A DNA stretch of 64,000 nt from Gemmatimonadaceae bacterium (GCA_036273715.1 DASUHB010000040.1:1-64000); one strand, 5' to 3'; counted from the first letter of the stretch, positions 51,666 through 61,618 are shown. Translations and numbers: made by a program. The notes: a model not told the origin generated them from the letters alone.

Positions 51666-54197
51666 ATGTCCGATTCCAAAATGTCCCGCCGCGATGCCCT
51701 GCTCACAGGAGCAGCCTCCGTCCTCGGCTTCGTCACCATCCCATCGTCGCTCGACGCCCTGCGAACGGCGACCGATCGCGTTGTCGGAACCACCCTCGCG
51801 CGGGCCTCGCTCGCGCGCGGTGACGCCGGAATGTCGCCGGCGGTCGCGGGCGGCGGGCGAGAACGCATCAGATTCGACACCGACTGGCGCTTTCATCTCG
51901 GACACGCATCCGAACCCGCCCGTGACTTCGGCTACGGCGCCGAAGAAGAGTTCGCCAAGTCCGGCGAGCTGTTCGCTCCGGTGGCGCACGCCGACTTCGA
52001 TGCGTCGTCATGGCGGCGGCTCGACTTGCCGCACGACTGGGCCGTGGAGCTGCCGTTCGTCGATGACCACGGCCTAACGAGTTACGGGTTCAAGCCCGTG
52101 GGGCGCGCGCATCCCGGTACGAGCATCGGCTGGTATCGCAAGTCGTTCGCTGTTCCCGCCGAGGACGTGGGCCGACGCATTTCACTCGAGTTCGATGGCG
52201 TGTTTCGCGATTGCATCGTTGCGCTCAACGGGCATCTGGTGGCGCGCAATCTGAGCGGGTACGCCCCGTTCGCGGTGGACATCACCGCCGGACTGAACTA
52301 CGGCGGCCACAACGTGCTCGTCGTGCGCGTGGATGCAACCGAGCACGAAGGATGGTTTTACGAGGGCGCCGGCATCTATCGCCACGTGTGGCTCGTCAAG
52401 ACGGCGCCGGTGCACGTGGCGCTGTGGGGCACGTTCGTCCGCACGACCGTGGACGGCGCAAAGCGCAGCGCCACGGCGCGCATCGCCACGACCATCCAGA
52501 ACGACAGTGACGCCGACGCGCGGTGCACCATCGAATTGCGGACGCGGGACGGCGCCGGACAGGTCGTACAAACCTCGAGATCGGATCCGGTCACGATCCC
52601 AGCGGCCGGTTCCGCCACCGTCGATCAAGCGATGCGCATCGATTCGCCGTCGCTGTGGTCGCTCGACGCACCCCACCTGTACACGCTCGTCACGCTGGTC
52701 ACCGTAGACCGGGTGGAGGTGGATCGCACGGAGACGCCGTTAGGCATTCGCACCGTGCGGTTCGACCCTGACCGCGGCGTGCTGCTGAACGGCGAACACA
52801 TCGAGATTCGCGGCACGTGCAATCACCAGGACCATGCCGGCGTCGGCTCTGCCCTGCCCGACCGCCTGCACGCCTACCGGATCGAGCGCCTCAAAGCGAT
52901 GGGCGCCAACGCGTACCGCACGTCGCACAATCCGCCGGCTGCCGAGCTGCTCGATGCCTGCGACCGGCTCGGCATGCTGGTGCTCGACGAGACGCGCATG
53001 TTCGGCGCGGACCCGGAGGCGCTGAGCCAACTCGCTCGCCTGGTGCGCCGCGACCGGAATCATCCGTGCGTCTTCGCCTGGTCGCTGGCCAACGAGGAGG
53101 ACGGCGAACAGGGCACCGACCGGGGCGCGCGCATGGCGGAGGTGATGAAGGCTACCGTTAGGCAACTCGATCCGACGCGTCCGGTGACGGCGGCGATGAA
53201 CGGCGACTGGGGCAAAGGCTTCACGGGCGTGATCGATGTGCAGGGCTTCAACTATCACATCGGGCGCGAGATGGATGAGTTCCGCGCGCTCTTTCCGCGC
53301 AAACCGGCGATGGGCACCGAGGTGGCAAGCACCGTGTCGACGCGGGGCATCTACGCCAACGACCCCGCGCGCGGCTACGCGTCGGCGTACGACCGGAATT
53401 TCCCGCCCTGGGCATCGACGGCGGAGGCGTGGTGGACGGCGTATCTCGCCCGGCCGTGGGCCTCGGGAGGCTTCGTGTGGACGGGGTTCGATTATCGCGG
53501 CGAGCCCACGCCGTACGGGTGGCCGTGCATCAATTCGCACTTCGGCATCATGGATACGTGCGGATTTCCGAAAGACAATTACTACTACTATCAGGCGCAG
53601 TGGGGCTCGGCGCCCGTGCTCCACGTCTTCCCGCACTGGAACTGGGCCGGACGCGAAGGGCAGCCGATCGAGGTGTGGTGCCATACGAATCTCGAGCGCG
53701 TCGAGCTGTTCCTGAACGGCGCGCGCATCGCCGGCGCCGCCGAGCGCGTCTCGCCTAACGGACACGCGGCGTGGCAGGTGCCGTTTGCGCCCGGCGTCCT
53801 CGAGGCGCGCGGCTATCGCGGCGGCCGCGTCGTGCTCACGGCGCGCCGCGAGACCGCGGGGTCGCCGGCCGCCGTCGCGCTCGAGGCCGATCGCGTTCGA
53901 TTGACGGCCGATGGCATGGACGTGTCGGTGGTCGCGGCGCGCATCGTCGACGCCAGGGGCCGGACCGTGCCGACGGCATCGAACCGCGTCACCTTCGGCG
54001 TCACGGGACCGCTGGCGGTGATCGGCGTTGGGAACGGCGACCCCAGCTCGCACGAGAGCGACAAAGATACGTGGCGGAGTGCGTTCAACGGCCTCTGTTG
54101 CGCGATCGTACAGGCGTTACCCGAGCGCGGGCCGGCGACGGTGACGGCAGCAGCGGACGGGTTGCGCGGGTCGGTGATCGATGTCGCCGTCGGTTAG
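51666..54197 (+). CDS. Exported glycoside hydrolase family 2 (beta-galactosidase-like)
   Basis: 843 residues from ATG 51666; a twin-Arg signal (MSRRDALLTGAASVLGF) starts at the sixth residue (51681), so Tat export is likely. Domains in order: sugar-binding jelly-roll (RFDTDWRFHLG, DLPHDWAVE, WYRKSFAVP), Ig-like linker, TIM barrel and C-terminal Ig-like domains. The acid/base is E477 in SLANEE; the nucleophile is E552 in GTEVAST. Barrel motifs include RTSHNPPA and NYHIG. Likely a beta-galactosidase or related exo-glycosidase of GH2. The TAG stop is within GTTAGGC. It faces no cognate transporter locally. Confidence 0.9.
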   Translation: MSDSKMSRRDALLTGAASVLGFVTIPSSLDALRTATDRVVGTTLARASLARGDAGMSPAVAGGGRERIRFDTDWRFHLGHASEPARDFGYGAEEEFAKSGELFAPVAHADFDASSWRRLDLPHDWAVELPFVDDHGLTSYGFKPVGRAHPGTSIGWYRKSFAVPAEDVGRRISLEFDGVFRDCIVALNGHLVARNLSGYAPFAVDITAGLNYGGHNVLVVRVDATEHEGWFYEGAGIYRHVWLVKTAPVHVALWGTFVRTTVDGAKRSATARIATTIQNDSDADARCTIELRTRDGAGQVVQTSRSDPVTIPAAGSATVDQAMRIDSPSLWSLDAPHLYTLVTLVTVDRVEVDRTETPLGIRTVRFDPDRGVLLNGEHIEIRGTCNHQDHAGVGSALPDRLHAYRIERLKAMGANAYRTSHNPPAAELLDACDRLGMLVLDETRMFGADPEALSQLARLVRRDRNHPCVFAWSLANEEDGEQGTDRGARMAEVMKATVRQLDPTRPVTAAMNGDWGKGFTGVIDVQGFNYHIGREMDEFRALFPRKPAMGTEVASTVSTRGIYANDPARGYASAYDRNFPPWASTAEAWWTAYLARPWASGGFVWTGFDYRGEPTPYGWPCINSHFGIMDTCGFPKDNYYYYQAQWGSAPVLHVFPHWNWAGREGQPIEVWCHTNLERVELFLNGARIAGAAERVSPNGHAAWQVPFAPGVLEARGYRGGRVVLTARRETAGSPAAVALEADRVRLTADGMDVSVVAARIVDARGRTVPTASNRVTFGVTGPLAVIGVGNGDPSSHESDKDTWRSAFNGLCCAIVQALPERGPATVTAAADGLRGSVIDVAVG

Positions 54198-54318
54198 GCA
54201 GCCATCACCACTCTGGCGGATCGATCGCCGGATGCTCCGCCGCAGGCGTCGCCTCATGCTAACCGTACGCGGCCGCGTGCGTCAGGTCCGGACGACTGCC
54301 TGTCTAACGGATCGGCGA

Positions 54319-54750
54319 TCACCGCCTGGTGTACGACGCCGTGGCCGTTTGCGGCGTCTGGGTGATCCCGTAGAAGATAACTGAGCCCCGGATGTGATTC
54401 GGTGCGGTGAGCGTTCCGGTGAACTGCCCGGTGATCCCGCCTCCGTTCTCGAACTGGAAGATGAGCGACAGCAGCGGCGGACTCGCGGCGGTGGGCGGGC
54501 TGAAGCTTCCGCTGATGTCGACCGGCATCGGCACATCGACGCCCATCGACGAGCCGGTGCCGGCGACGGCATCGTCGTGCTGCGACAAGTGCATCGTCCG
54601 AGGCGACAATATCGTCGCCGAGTCGAGCGACCACACGCCGGCAACCGACGGCTCCATGGGAGACACACTGGACTGCGAGCAGGCGACTACCGCGCCGAGT
54701 GCCATGGCGCACAGGAGGAATCGCACGGGTGACCTCGTTACGAAGGGCAT
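54319..54750 (-). CDS. Hypothetical lipoprotein
   Basis: 143 residues with lipobox AVVA-C24. The mature part is Ser/Thr/Gly rich and looks all-beta (VAGVWSLDSATILS, LLSLIFQFENGGGITGQFTGTL, IRGSVIFYG). Methionine-rich patches (GSSMGVDVPMPVD) occur. The pattern fits small lipocalin-like or Ig-like lipoproteins common in this phylum. Unrecognised family. Confidence 0.7.
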   Translation of the reverse strand: MPFVTRSPVRFLLCAMALGAVVACSQSSVSPMEPSVAGVWSLDSATILSPRTMHLSQHDDAVAGTGSSMGVDVPMPVDISGSFSPPTAASPPLLSLIFQFENGGGITGQFTGTLTAPNHIRGSVIFYGITQTPQTATASYTRR

Positions 54751-54800
54751 CCGCTCGGTACACCGGTCGCCGGGCCGAAGTTTCCCGCGCCTCGCCCTGC

Positions 54801-56258
54801 TCAGGGCGACGAGACGGGCGCTGCCAGCGCCGACACGCGGGCCCAGCCGGCGAGCGGGGCGTGCTCGGCTGCGACCTTGGACGGCCTGACTCCGGTACGC
54901 CTAACGGCAGCCACGACGTCGTCCACGTACTGGGTTGGCGCGCTCAGGTCCTGGATGTAGTCGCTGGCCCACAGGAACCGCGCCGGCCGGATGAAGGCAG
55001 CCAGCGCGACTTCGCTCGCCGCGCCATCGATCGGAAACACATCGATATCGCCGCCGGCCAACGACATCGAGTCGCTCACCGCGCGAAAGCGGAAGATGGC
55101 GTGCGAGCGATGGCGCTCGAGGTCATCGGGCGCGAGGGTCCAACGCCGGTTCACGACCTTTTCGAGAAATGCGCGGGATGCGCGATGCGAGACGATCGTC
55201 GCGCCGCGGGCGACCCAGGCGCGCACACCGGCCACGTGCGGCCACGCGAGATCGGTGACCACTACCACGATAGGATGGTGGCTGGGGAACAGCGTCGCGA
55301 TCCACGTCGAGTCTTGCCGCACGCGCTCCTCGCCCTGGGTGGCGTCGAACACGTATACGGTGTCGCGATCCAGCGCCACGACTTCGCCGTAGCCGGCGTT
55401 GCGCAGCACGAACACCTTGTCGCTCACACGCGCGGTATCCGGACGCTTCGGCGCCAGGAACGCGGCGATCGCCGGCGTCATCGCCGTTTCGTGCGCCGGC
55501 ACCGCCAGCGATGGCGCGCTGTCGCGCGGCGCCAAGCGCCTAACGCCAAACACGCGCGCGATCTCCGTCTCGCCATCTTCCATACGGAAGGCGGCGCCCG
55601 GAAGGTGCGCGTCCTGGACGCGATCCCACGTCGACCACACGAACTCGACGTGTACCTGGCCCCACAGGTAGTGCGGCTCCTCGCGGTCGAGCTTCTCCGG
55701 GTAGCCCGACTTGGGATCGAGGTACAACTCCTCGGGTCCCCGCACACCGCGCCGCGTGAGGACAATGCGCGGGTAGTCACGGTACGTGCATCGTCCCGCG
55801 ACGCGCACGTCCGTCGCCGCCAGCCAGTCCGTTAGGACTGCCCACACATCGAGCGGCCTGGTCTGGTACAACGCGCCGTGCACCGCAGGACTGGGCACGA
55901 GCGCCGTGTCGCGCACGAGATACGACGCGTGCTCGTCGCCGATGGTGGTGAGACCAAACTCGTATCCGCCGATGGTCGAGTGCGATGTCGTACGCTGCAC
56001 GCCCGACGCGGGATCGAACCACTCATCGAGCGACTGGACTTCGGCGAGAAACGGCGGATACGTGCGATCGGATTCGTATGCGTGCTGCACGACATCGTAG
56101 CCGTGCACCTGGAGCACGGTGCGCCGGGCGGTGTCGAGACCCGTCGCGGTTGCAGCGCGAACGAGCAGCGCGTGCGCGTCGAGGCCGGATACAGGGCGAC
56201 ATCCGCTCGTGTCGGCGAGCGCTGCCACGAGCGCGGTGATCAGGAGCAAGGGCGTCAT
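54801..56258 (-). CDS. Secreted metallo-beta-lactamase-like protein with lost metal motif
   Basis: 485 residues from ATG 56258; signal peptide to about ADTSG. The fold of MBL proteins is suggested by the C-terminal half: HHPIVVVVTDLAWPHVAGVRAWVARGATIVSHRASRAFLEKVV aligns with the family pattern THxHxDHxxGxxxxxxxGxxVxxH. Here the HxHxDH motif reads TDLAWPH, so most metal ligands are gone; HRAS and EHAPLAG keep single His residues. The N-terminal half (QVHGYDVVQHAYESDR) is a separate, lipoprotein-carrier-like beta domain. It is probably a non-catalytic or binding relative. Downstream of the divergent kinase gene. Confidence 0.65.
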   Translation of the reverse strand: MTPLLLITALVAALADTSGCRPVSGLDAHALLVRAATATGLDTARRTVLQVHGYDVVQHAYESDRTYPPFLAEVQSLDEWFDPASGVQRTTSHSTIGGYEFGLTTIGDEHASYLVRDTALVPSPAVHGALYQTRPLDVWAVLTDWLAATDVRVAGRCTYRDYPRIVLTRRGVRGPEELYLDPKSGYPEKLDREEPHYLWGQVHVEFVWSTWDRVQDAHLPGAAFRMEDGETEIARVFGVRRLAPRDSAPSLAVPAHETAMTPAIAAFLAPKRPDTARVSDKVFVLRNAGYGEVVALDRDTVYVFDATQGEERVRQDSTWIATLFPSHHPIVVVVTDLAWPHVAGVRAWVARGATIVSHRASRAFLEKVVNRRWTLAPDDLERHRSHAIFRFRAVSDSMSLAGGDIDVFPIDGAASEVALAAFIRPARFLWASDYIQDLSAPTQYVDDVVAAVRRTGVRPSKVAAEHAPLAGWARVSALAAPVSSP

Positions 56259-56372
56259 GGCGGGCAATTCATGCGCGCCGAGCACCGCGCCGCAAGCGCG
56301 CTGTCGCGAGCGGTGCACTTGCCGTTGCGAGCGGTCGCGAGTCCCTTGCACCGCGCGCCGGCTCAACCGATC

Positions 56373-57515
56373 ATGATCGCCATGAGTCCCGAGCGCCCGT
56401 CGCATCGCGCGAACGCAGATCATCGCTGGATACCGACGTGGCAGATCGCGGCGATCTGGCTGATCCCGACGCTGCTGTCAACGGCGGAAACAGTCATATT
56501 CGCCGCGCAAGCGGGCCGGCCGATTGCCGCCTGGCGCGCGTTCATCGGCGAGGCGCCGCAATGGCTCGGCTGGGCACTCCTAACGCCAGCCATCCTGGCA
56601 CTGGCCGAACGCTTTCCTCTCCGGTGGCCGCTCGCGGCGGCGTCGGTAGCGGTGCACGTGCTGGCCGGCCTCATCGCCGGCGCGCTGCTGGCCCTGGCCG
56701 ACGCGCTCGTGAACGCATGGGCGCGCCCGTCGAGCCAGGGACTGTGGGCCGCGGCCCGCGGATGGTTCCTCGGCGGCCTCGCCGCGACGACGCTCGTCTA
56801 CTTCGCGATCGTCATCGCCGGCTATGCGTGGCGCAACGCGGCGCGCCTCAGAGAACGCGAGCGCGAGGCCGCGGCCCTCGAAGCCGAGCTCCGGCGGGCG
56901 CAGTTAGGCGCGCTGCGCATGCAGCTCCAGCCGCATTTCCTGTTCAACAGCCTCAACGCGGTGATGGCGCTGGTGCGCGACCGCGACACGGAGCGCGCGT
57001 TAGGCGCGCTGGCCCTGCTCGGCGACGTGCTTCGCGCAACGGTCAACGCCGGCGACGCGAACGAGGCCACGCTGGCCTCGGAGCTCGATTTCGTGCGGCA
57101 GTACCTGCGCATCGAGCAGATGCGGTTCGGCGACCGGTTGGCCGTGACGTTCGACACCGACACCGCGCCCGCCGACGCCATGGTGCCGGTCTTCATCCTG
57201 CAGCCCTTCGTCGAGAACTCCCTCAAGCACGGCGTGCTGCACGGACGCGAGCGCAACGCCATCGCGATCGGCGCGTCCGTGGATGGCGGATCACTCGTGC
57301 TAACGGTGCGCGACGACGGCCGCGGTCTGTCATCGGCAGGCAACGGCTCGGGCGTCGGCATCGCCAATGCGCGGCGCCGCTTGGAGCACCTGTACGGCGC
57401 GAGGGCGACGCTGACCGTCGGGTCCGGCGCGGACGGCCGCGGCGTGCACGTCACGATCGCGATCCCGTTCACTCGTGCGCAGACGCGCGCCGCGCCGGTC
57501 GCGTCCGCGTCATGA
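56373..57515 (+). CDS. LytS/YehU-type sensor histidine kinase
   Basis: 380 residues from ATG 56373 (ATG 56382 is equally possible). Four membrane segments occupy about 20-145 (WQIAAIWLIPTLLSTAE, LTPAILALAE, VHVLAGLIAGALLALADAL, FLGGLAATTLVYFAIVIAGY). A short coiled coil (REREREAAALEAELRRAQ) leads to the His_kinase domain with H188 in QLQPHFLFNSLNAVM, then ILQPFVENSLKHGVLHG (N box) and VRDDGRGLSS (G box). It should phosphorylate the response regulator, whose ATG overlaps its TGA. The input signal is unknown. Confidence 0.92.
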   Translation: MIAMSPERPSHRANADHRWIPTWQIAAIWLIPTLLSTAETVIFAAQAGRPIAAWRAFIGEAPQWLGWALLTPAILALAERFPLRWPLAAASVAVHVLAGLIAGALLALADALVNAWARPSSQGLWAAARGWFLGGLAATTLVYFAIVIAGYAWRNAARLREREREAAALEAELRRAQLGALRMQLQPHFLFNSLNAVMALVRDRDTERALGALALLGDVLRATVNAGDANEATLASELDFVRQYLRIEQMRFGDRLAVTFDTDTAPADAMVPVFILQPFVENSLKHGVLHGRERNAIAIGASVDGGSLVLTVRDDGRGLSSAGNGSGVGIANARRRLEHLYGARATLTVGSGADGRGVHVTIAIPFTRAQTRAAPVASAS

Positions 57516-58234
57516 TTCGCGCGCTCATTGCCGACGATGAGGAGCTCTCGAGGCGCGCGCTGCGACAGCTCCTGTCTCGTCATGCCGATGTCGACATCGT
57601 GGCCGAGTGCCGCGATGGCGATGAGGCGCGCACCGCCTTGGCGTCGATGCGACCCGACCTCGCGCTGCTCGACGTGCGCATGCCGCTCGGCACCGGACTC
57701 GAGGTGGCTCGCGAGCGGTCGAACGCCGATCGGCCGATCATCGTGTTCGTGACGGCGTTCGACCAGTTTGCGCTGCCGGCGTTCGAGGTGGAGGCCGCCG
57801 ACTACCTGACGAAGCCGCTGAGCGAGGCCCGCTTCGACGCGATGCTCGAGCGGGTGCGCCGCCGGTTATCGGTTAGGCAGCTGCCCGAGCGCGCCGCCGC
57901 CCGGGCGGCGGTCCCGCTCGTGGCTCGGGTAGGAACCGCTGATCTCGTGATTCCGCTCGAATCGGTGGATTACATCGAGGCCGACGACGTGTACGCGGCC
58001 GTCGTCGCCCGCGGCAAACGGCAGTTGGTGCGGACGTCGCTGGATGCGCTCGAGCAGACGCTCGATCCGCAGGCGTTCGTACGCGTGCACCGCTCGTACA
58101 TCGTGCGGGTGGATCGCGTTGCCGCGCTGCGGCGGCGGAACGCTTGCGTGGAACTGGTCCTGACGAACGGTGCGGTCGTGCCGGTGAGCCGGCGGCGCCG
58201 GGCGGCAGTGGCGCGGCTCTTTGCTGGCCGTTAG
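57512..58234 (+). CDS. LytTR-family response regulator
   Basis: 240 residues. The receiver domain has D54 in LALLDVRMP, acidic pair ADDEE, VTAFDQF and the Lys in LTKPLSE. The C-terminal LytTR DNA-binding domain covers about 137-240 (VDYIEADDVYAAVVARG, FVRVHRSYIVRVDRV). Coupled to the sensor gene by ATGA. LytTR regulators bind direct repeats in promoters; no obvious pair is visible in the immediate neighbourhood. The TAG stop lies within GTTAGGC, 7 bp before the convergent gene. Confidence 0.93.
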   Translation: MIRALIADDEELSRRALRQLLSRHADVDIVAECRDGDEARTALASMRPDLALLDVRMPLGTGLEVARERSNADRPIIVFVTAFDQFALPAFEVEAADYLTKPLSEARFDAMLERVRRRLSVRQLPERAAARAAVPLVARVGTADLVIPLESVDYIEADDVYAAVVARGKRQLVRTSLDALEQTLDPQAFVRVHRSYIVRVDRVAALRRRNACVELVLTNGAVVPVSRRRRAAVARLFAGR

Positions 58235-58241
58235 GCGTCGC

Positions 58242-58577
58242 TTATCCCGCCGACGTGGCCGGGCCGCGGTCCAACTCCGCGGCCAGGGTACGAAAGAGCT
58301 CGCTCGTGCCGTCGGGTCCGGACACGGTGAGCGTCACGGAGTCCGCGGCCGCCGGGATCTCGAGCACGAAATCGAGAAACGGACAGCAGCGGCGCTCGCG
58401 TTCGATGACCGATGCGATCCGCCTGATCGAGCCATCGGTCGGGTCGAGCGTTAGGCGCAGCGCCGCGTCGGCGGCCGCTACCGTGCGCGCGCTGCGCAGC
58501 AAGCCCGGCAGCAGCTCGCCCGCGGCGCGGCGCAGCTCCTCGGGGGTCAGGCGACAAGCGATCGGCGTGGCGTCCAT
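58242..58577 (-). CDS. Small hypothetical protein with conserved ERRCCPFL motif
   Basis: 111 residues. The core IERERRCCPFLDFVLEI followed by LTVSGPDGTSELFRTL is the pattern of a family of small proteins often found beside metal-responsive regulators; the vicinal Cys pair could bind a metal such as Hg or As, which is inference. The rest is helical (EELRRAAGELLPGLLRSA). It is convergent with the LytTR gene and 71 bp from the ADOP stop side on the same strand as the permease. Confidence 0.75.
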   Translation of the reverse strand: MDATPIACRLTPEELRRAAGELLPGLLRSARTVAAADAALRLTLDPTDGSIRRIASVIERERRCCPFLDFVLEIPAAADSVTLTVSGPDGTSELFRTLAAELDRGPATSAG

Positions 58578-58648
58578 GCCTCAATGGTAACCGCCTCGAC
58601 GCGGGACGGGCAAATTGCAGAGGGGCGCGTCGACCGAAATCCAATCCG

Positions 58649-61276
58649 TTAGTCGGCCCGCAACGCCTCCGCCGGACTCGTGCGCCCCGCCCGCACCGCG
58701 GGCACCAGTGCCGCGACGACGCCCGCCGCCGTCAGGACGCCGGCCGCCGCGCCAAGGCTCACCGGGTCGGTCGCGCCTAACCCGAAGAGGAAGCGGTGCA
58801 GCAGGCCGCTCACGGCCACCGCCGCACCGATCCCGATCGCCACGCCGCCGACGACGGGCACGAGCCCACGCTCGACCACCTCTCTCAGCACCCGCTTCGG
58901 CGTTGCGCCGAGCGCCATCCGGATCGCAAACTCGGCGCGCCGGCGGGACGCAGCGTAGGAGACGACGCCATAGACGCCGATCGTGCCTAACACGAGCGCG
59001 ATGGCCGCGAACACCGTCAGGAAGAACCGCAGCCGGAGCGGCTCGGCCAACGCCGCGGCGACCACCTCATCCATGGTCTCGACGCGCGCCACGGCTACCT
59101 GCGGATCGATCTCCGCGATCGCACGCTGCACCGCCGGCATGAGCGACGCGGGCGGTGTCGATGACCGCACGACGAGCACGCCCCCGGAGTTCGTCGCCTG
59201 CTGCGCCCGCGGGACGAACATCGTGAACGGTAGGTCGCCGGTCACCGTGGTCATTCGCGTCTCCCGCGCGACGCCGACCACCGTGAGTGCCACCATCTTG
59301 CCCGACCAACCGGAATAGATGTGCTTGCCGATGGCGCTCTGTCCCGGCCACATGCGGCGCGCGAACGACTCGCTGATCACCGTCACCGGCATGCTGCCCA
59401 TGACATCGGTGGAGTCGATGCCGCGGCCGTCGATCACGCGCATCCCCATCGCGGCGAAGAGACCCGGGGTGACCGTGCGATAGAGGCTGTTCGGACGGTT
59501 CTTGCCGTCGAGGTCGGGGCGGCCCTCGATCCCCATCGGTCCCTGGTAGCCCTCGTCGCGGAGCGCCAACCTGTTCGTTAGGCCGGCAGCGCGAACGCCG
59601 GGCAGCGCCGACACCCGCGCCAGCACCTCGTCGAAGAAACGCGTTTCCGACGCCTGCGTCATGTTGTCGCTGGTGACGAGCGTGAAGGTCGACACGCCGT
59701 GCGGATCGAATCCCATGTCGACCGAGCGCAGGTTGTCGACCGAGCGAATGAGCAGCGTCGCGCCGACGACGAGCAGGACGGCGAATGCGACCTGGGAGAC
59801 GATGATCGCGCCGTGAATCCGACGCGTCCCTCGGCGCAGGCCTTCCTCGCTTCGCTCGCGGCTCACGGCGGCGCCGCTGCCCACCAGCCGGCGAATCGGC
59901 GCCGCGGATCCGACCAACGCGATCAGCAGCGCGAGCACGAACGCGGACGCGAACGTGGCCCATCCGATGGCGACGGTGCCGGCGAAGCCGTGGGCCAGCG
60001 GCAGCACGGCGACCAGCGCCCGGAAGCCGGCGGTCGCCACGGCGACGCCGAGCACTGCCGCTGCCGCGGCGAGCACGAGCGATTCCGCCAGCACCTGCCG
60101 CGCCAGCCGCCACTGCCCCGCGCCTAACGCTCGCCGCATGGCCATCTCGCCGCCGCGGTCGCTGGTGCGGGCGAGAATCAGCGACGCCGCGTTGGCGCAC
60201 GCGATGCCGAGCAGCAGCGTCGCCGCCGCGAGCAGCAGCACGAGCGGGTCGCGGACGTCGCCCAGGAGGTAGGTGCGCACGGGCAGCACGTACGGATTCC
60301 TGGTCTTGTCCCACGCCACGGGATACGTGAACCTGGTGCCTAACGCACGCGCGATGCGCCGGACGTCGCTCTCGATGAGCGCCGGCGGCACGCCCGCTCC
60401 GGTTCGCCCGATCAGGGTCAGATACCCACTGGTGTACATCGGGCTCTTGGGGTCGAGCGCCAACGGACGCCACGCGCGAATGTCCGGCGTGGGGAAATAG
60501 AATCCGCGCGGCATCACGCCGACCACGGTCACCGGTTCGCCGTCGAGCATGATCCGGTGTCCGATCACCCGCCGATCGCCGCCCAGGTCCGTTTTCCACA
60601 TGCCATAACTGATCACGGTCACCGGCGGCGCGCCCGGCCTGTCCTCCGCGGCGTCGAACGGGCGGCCGAGCATCGGCCGGGTGCCGAGGACATCGAACAA
60701 GGTGGACGTGGCGACCACGAACGGCAGCAGCCGCGCGCCATCGGCGCCGTTTGTGTTAGGCCGGTACGGCGCACCGTTGGTCGAAAACGCCGCCAGGTGC
60801 TGGAAGACGCCCGGGCGCTGGCGCACGAAGTCGTACTCCTCGCCGCGCCAGTCGTAGTCGCTCCAGAACACGTGGATGCGATCCGCCTCCGGATACGGCA
60901 GCGGCTTGAGCAGCAGGTCGCTGACCACGCTGAACAGCGCCACCGTGGCGCCGATGCCCAGGCCTAACGTCAGAAGAATGATGGCCGTGTAGCCCGCTCG
61001 CCGCCGCATCTGGCGCAGCGCGTGCCGGACGTCGGAGACGAACTCGTCCGCCAGCGACACGCCCCAGGCGTCCCGCACCTGCTCCGCCTCTCGGCGCAGG
61101 CTGCCGAATTGCCGCCGCGCCAGCCGCTCGGCATCGGCCGCCGGCATGCCGCGCGCGCGGAGCGTCGCCGCATCCATCTCGAGATGAAACCGCAGCTCGT
61201 CATCGAGCTCGCGTTGGGCACGGGTGCCGAACAACGCGCGCATGCGGAACCGCACGTCGGCAATGATCCGTCGCAT
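58649..61276 (-). CDS. ADOP-type ABC transporter permease, copy 2
   Basis: 875 residues. The N-terminal ADOP region (AQRELDDELRFHLEMDAATL, ARRQFGSLRREAEQVRDAWG) precedes two MacB-like halves: LGIGATVALFSVVSDLLLKPLPYPE begins the first, IHGAIIVSQVAFAVLLVVGA the second. The C-terminal membrane bundle ends RTSPAEALRAD. It follows the PadR gene by 9 bp. As with copy 1, no ATPase is encoded nearby. TAA stop overlaps a CGTTAG core variant. Confidence 0.9.
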   Translation of the reverse strand: MRRIIADVRFRMRALFGTRAQRELDDELRFHLEMDAATLRARGMPAADAERLARRQFGSLRREAEQVRDAWGVSLADEFVSDVRHALRQMRRRAGYTAIILLTLGLGIGATVALFSVVSDLLLKPLPYPEADRIHVFWSDYDWRGEEYDFVRQRPGVFQHLAAFSTNGAPYRPNTNGADGARLLPFVVATSTLFDVLGTRPMLGRPFDAAEDRPGAPPVTVISYGMWKTDLGGDRRVIGHRIMLDGEPVTVVGVMPRGFYFPTPDIRAWRPLALDPKSPMYTSGYLTLIGRTGAGVPPALIESDVRRIARALGTRFTYPVAWDKTRNPYVLPVRTYLLGDVRDPLVLLLAAATLLLGIACANAASLILARTSDRGGEMAMRRALGAGQWRLARQVLAESLVLAAAAAVLGVAVATAGFRALVAVLPLAHGFAGTVAIGWATFASAFVLALLIALVGSAAPIRRLVGSGAAVSRERSEEGLRRGTRRIHGAIIVSQVAFAVLLVVGATLLIRSVDNLRSVDMGFDPHGVSTFTLVTSDNMTQASETRFFDEVLARVSALPGVRAAGLTNRLALRDEGYQGPMGIEGRPDLDGKNRPNSLYRTVTPGLFAAMGMRVIDGRGIDSTDVMGSMPVTVISESFARRMWPGQSAIGKHIYSGWSGKMVALTVVGVARETRMTTVTGDLPFTMFVPRAQQATNSGGVLVVRSSTPPASLMPAVQRAIAEIDPQVAVARVETMDEVVAAALAEPLRLRFFLTVFAAIALVLGTIGVYGVVSYAASRRRAEFAIRMALGATPKRVLREVVERGLVPVVGGVAIGIGAAVAVSGLLHRFLFGLGATDPVSLGAAAGVLTAAGVVAALVPAVRAGRTSPAEALRAD

Positions 61277-61285
61277 GGTGTCTCC

Positions 61286-61618
61286 CTAGCGCGTGGCAAG
61301 GATGAGCGCGACGCCGCCGGCCAGGCGATGCCAGGTCTCGGTCTCGACGTCCAGGCGGCGCTTTCCCGATCGCGTGAGCGCGTAGTAGCGCGCGCGCCGC
61401 GCGTTCTCGGTGGTTTGCCAGTACGATCGCACCCAGCCTTCGCGCACCAGCCGATGGAGGGCACCGTAGAGGGCGCCGGGCTGGATGCGGAGCGCGGCTC
61501 GCGACCGGCGCTCGAGCTCCTGGCCAATGCCCCAGCCGTGCATGGGCTCGACGTCCAGGAGCTTGAGGATCAGCATGTCGGCGGTGCCGCGGATGATGTC
61601 GGCGGAGCTGGTGGACAT
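61286..61618 (-). CDS. PadR-family transcriptional regulator, copy 2
   Basis: 110-residue winged-helix regulator: GTADMLILKLLDVEPMHGWGIGQELERRS, QPGALYGALHRLVREGWVRSYW and RARYYALTRSGKRRL are PadR motifs. It sits 9 bp before the ADOP permease and probably represses that operon. Upstream (61651-61664) a near-perfect inverted repeat CTCACT-T-AGCGAG overlaps an AT-rich patch (GTATAC) and is a candidate operator. Confidence 0.9.
   Translation of the reverse strand: MSTSSADIIRGTADMLILKLLDVEPMHGWGIGQELERRSRAALRIQPGALYGALHRLVREGWVRSYWQTTENARRARYYALTRSGKRRLDVETETWHRLAGGVALILATR

Noticed and set aside
55878-56372. Histidine kinase starting at 55878 (545 residues)
   Set aside because: The added 165 residues are antisense to the MBL-like gene and contain no domain; the membrane segments begin after ATG 56373.
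57512-58234. Direct control of the SusCD region by the local LytTR regulator
   Set aside because: The spacer of the repeat at 11776-11804 is near the LytTR spacing, but the sites are 46 kb apart and there is no other link; kept only as a suggestion.
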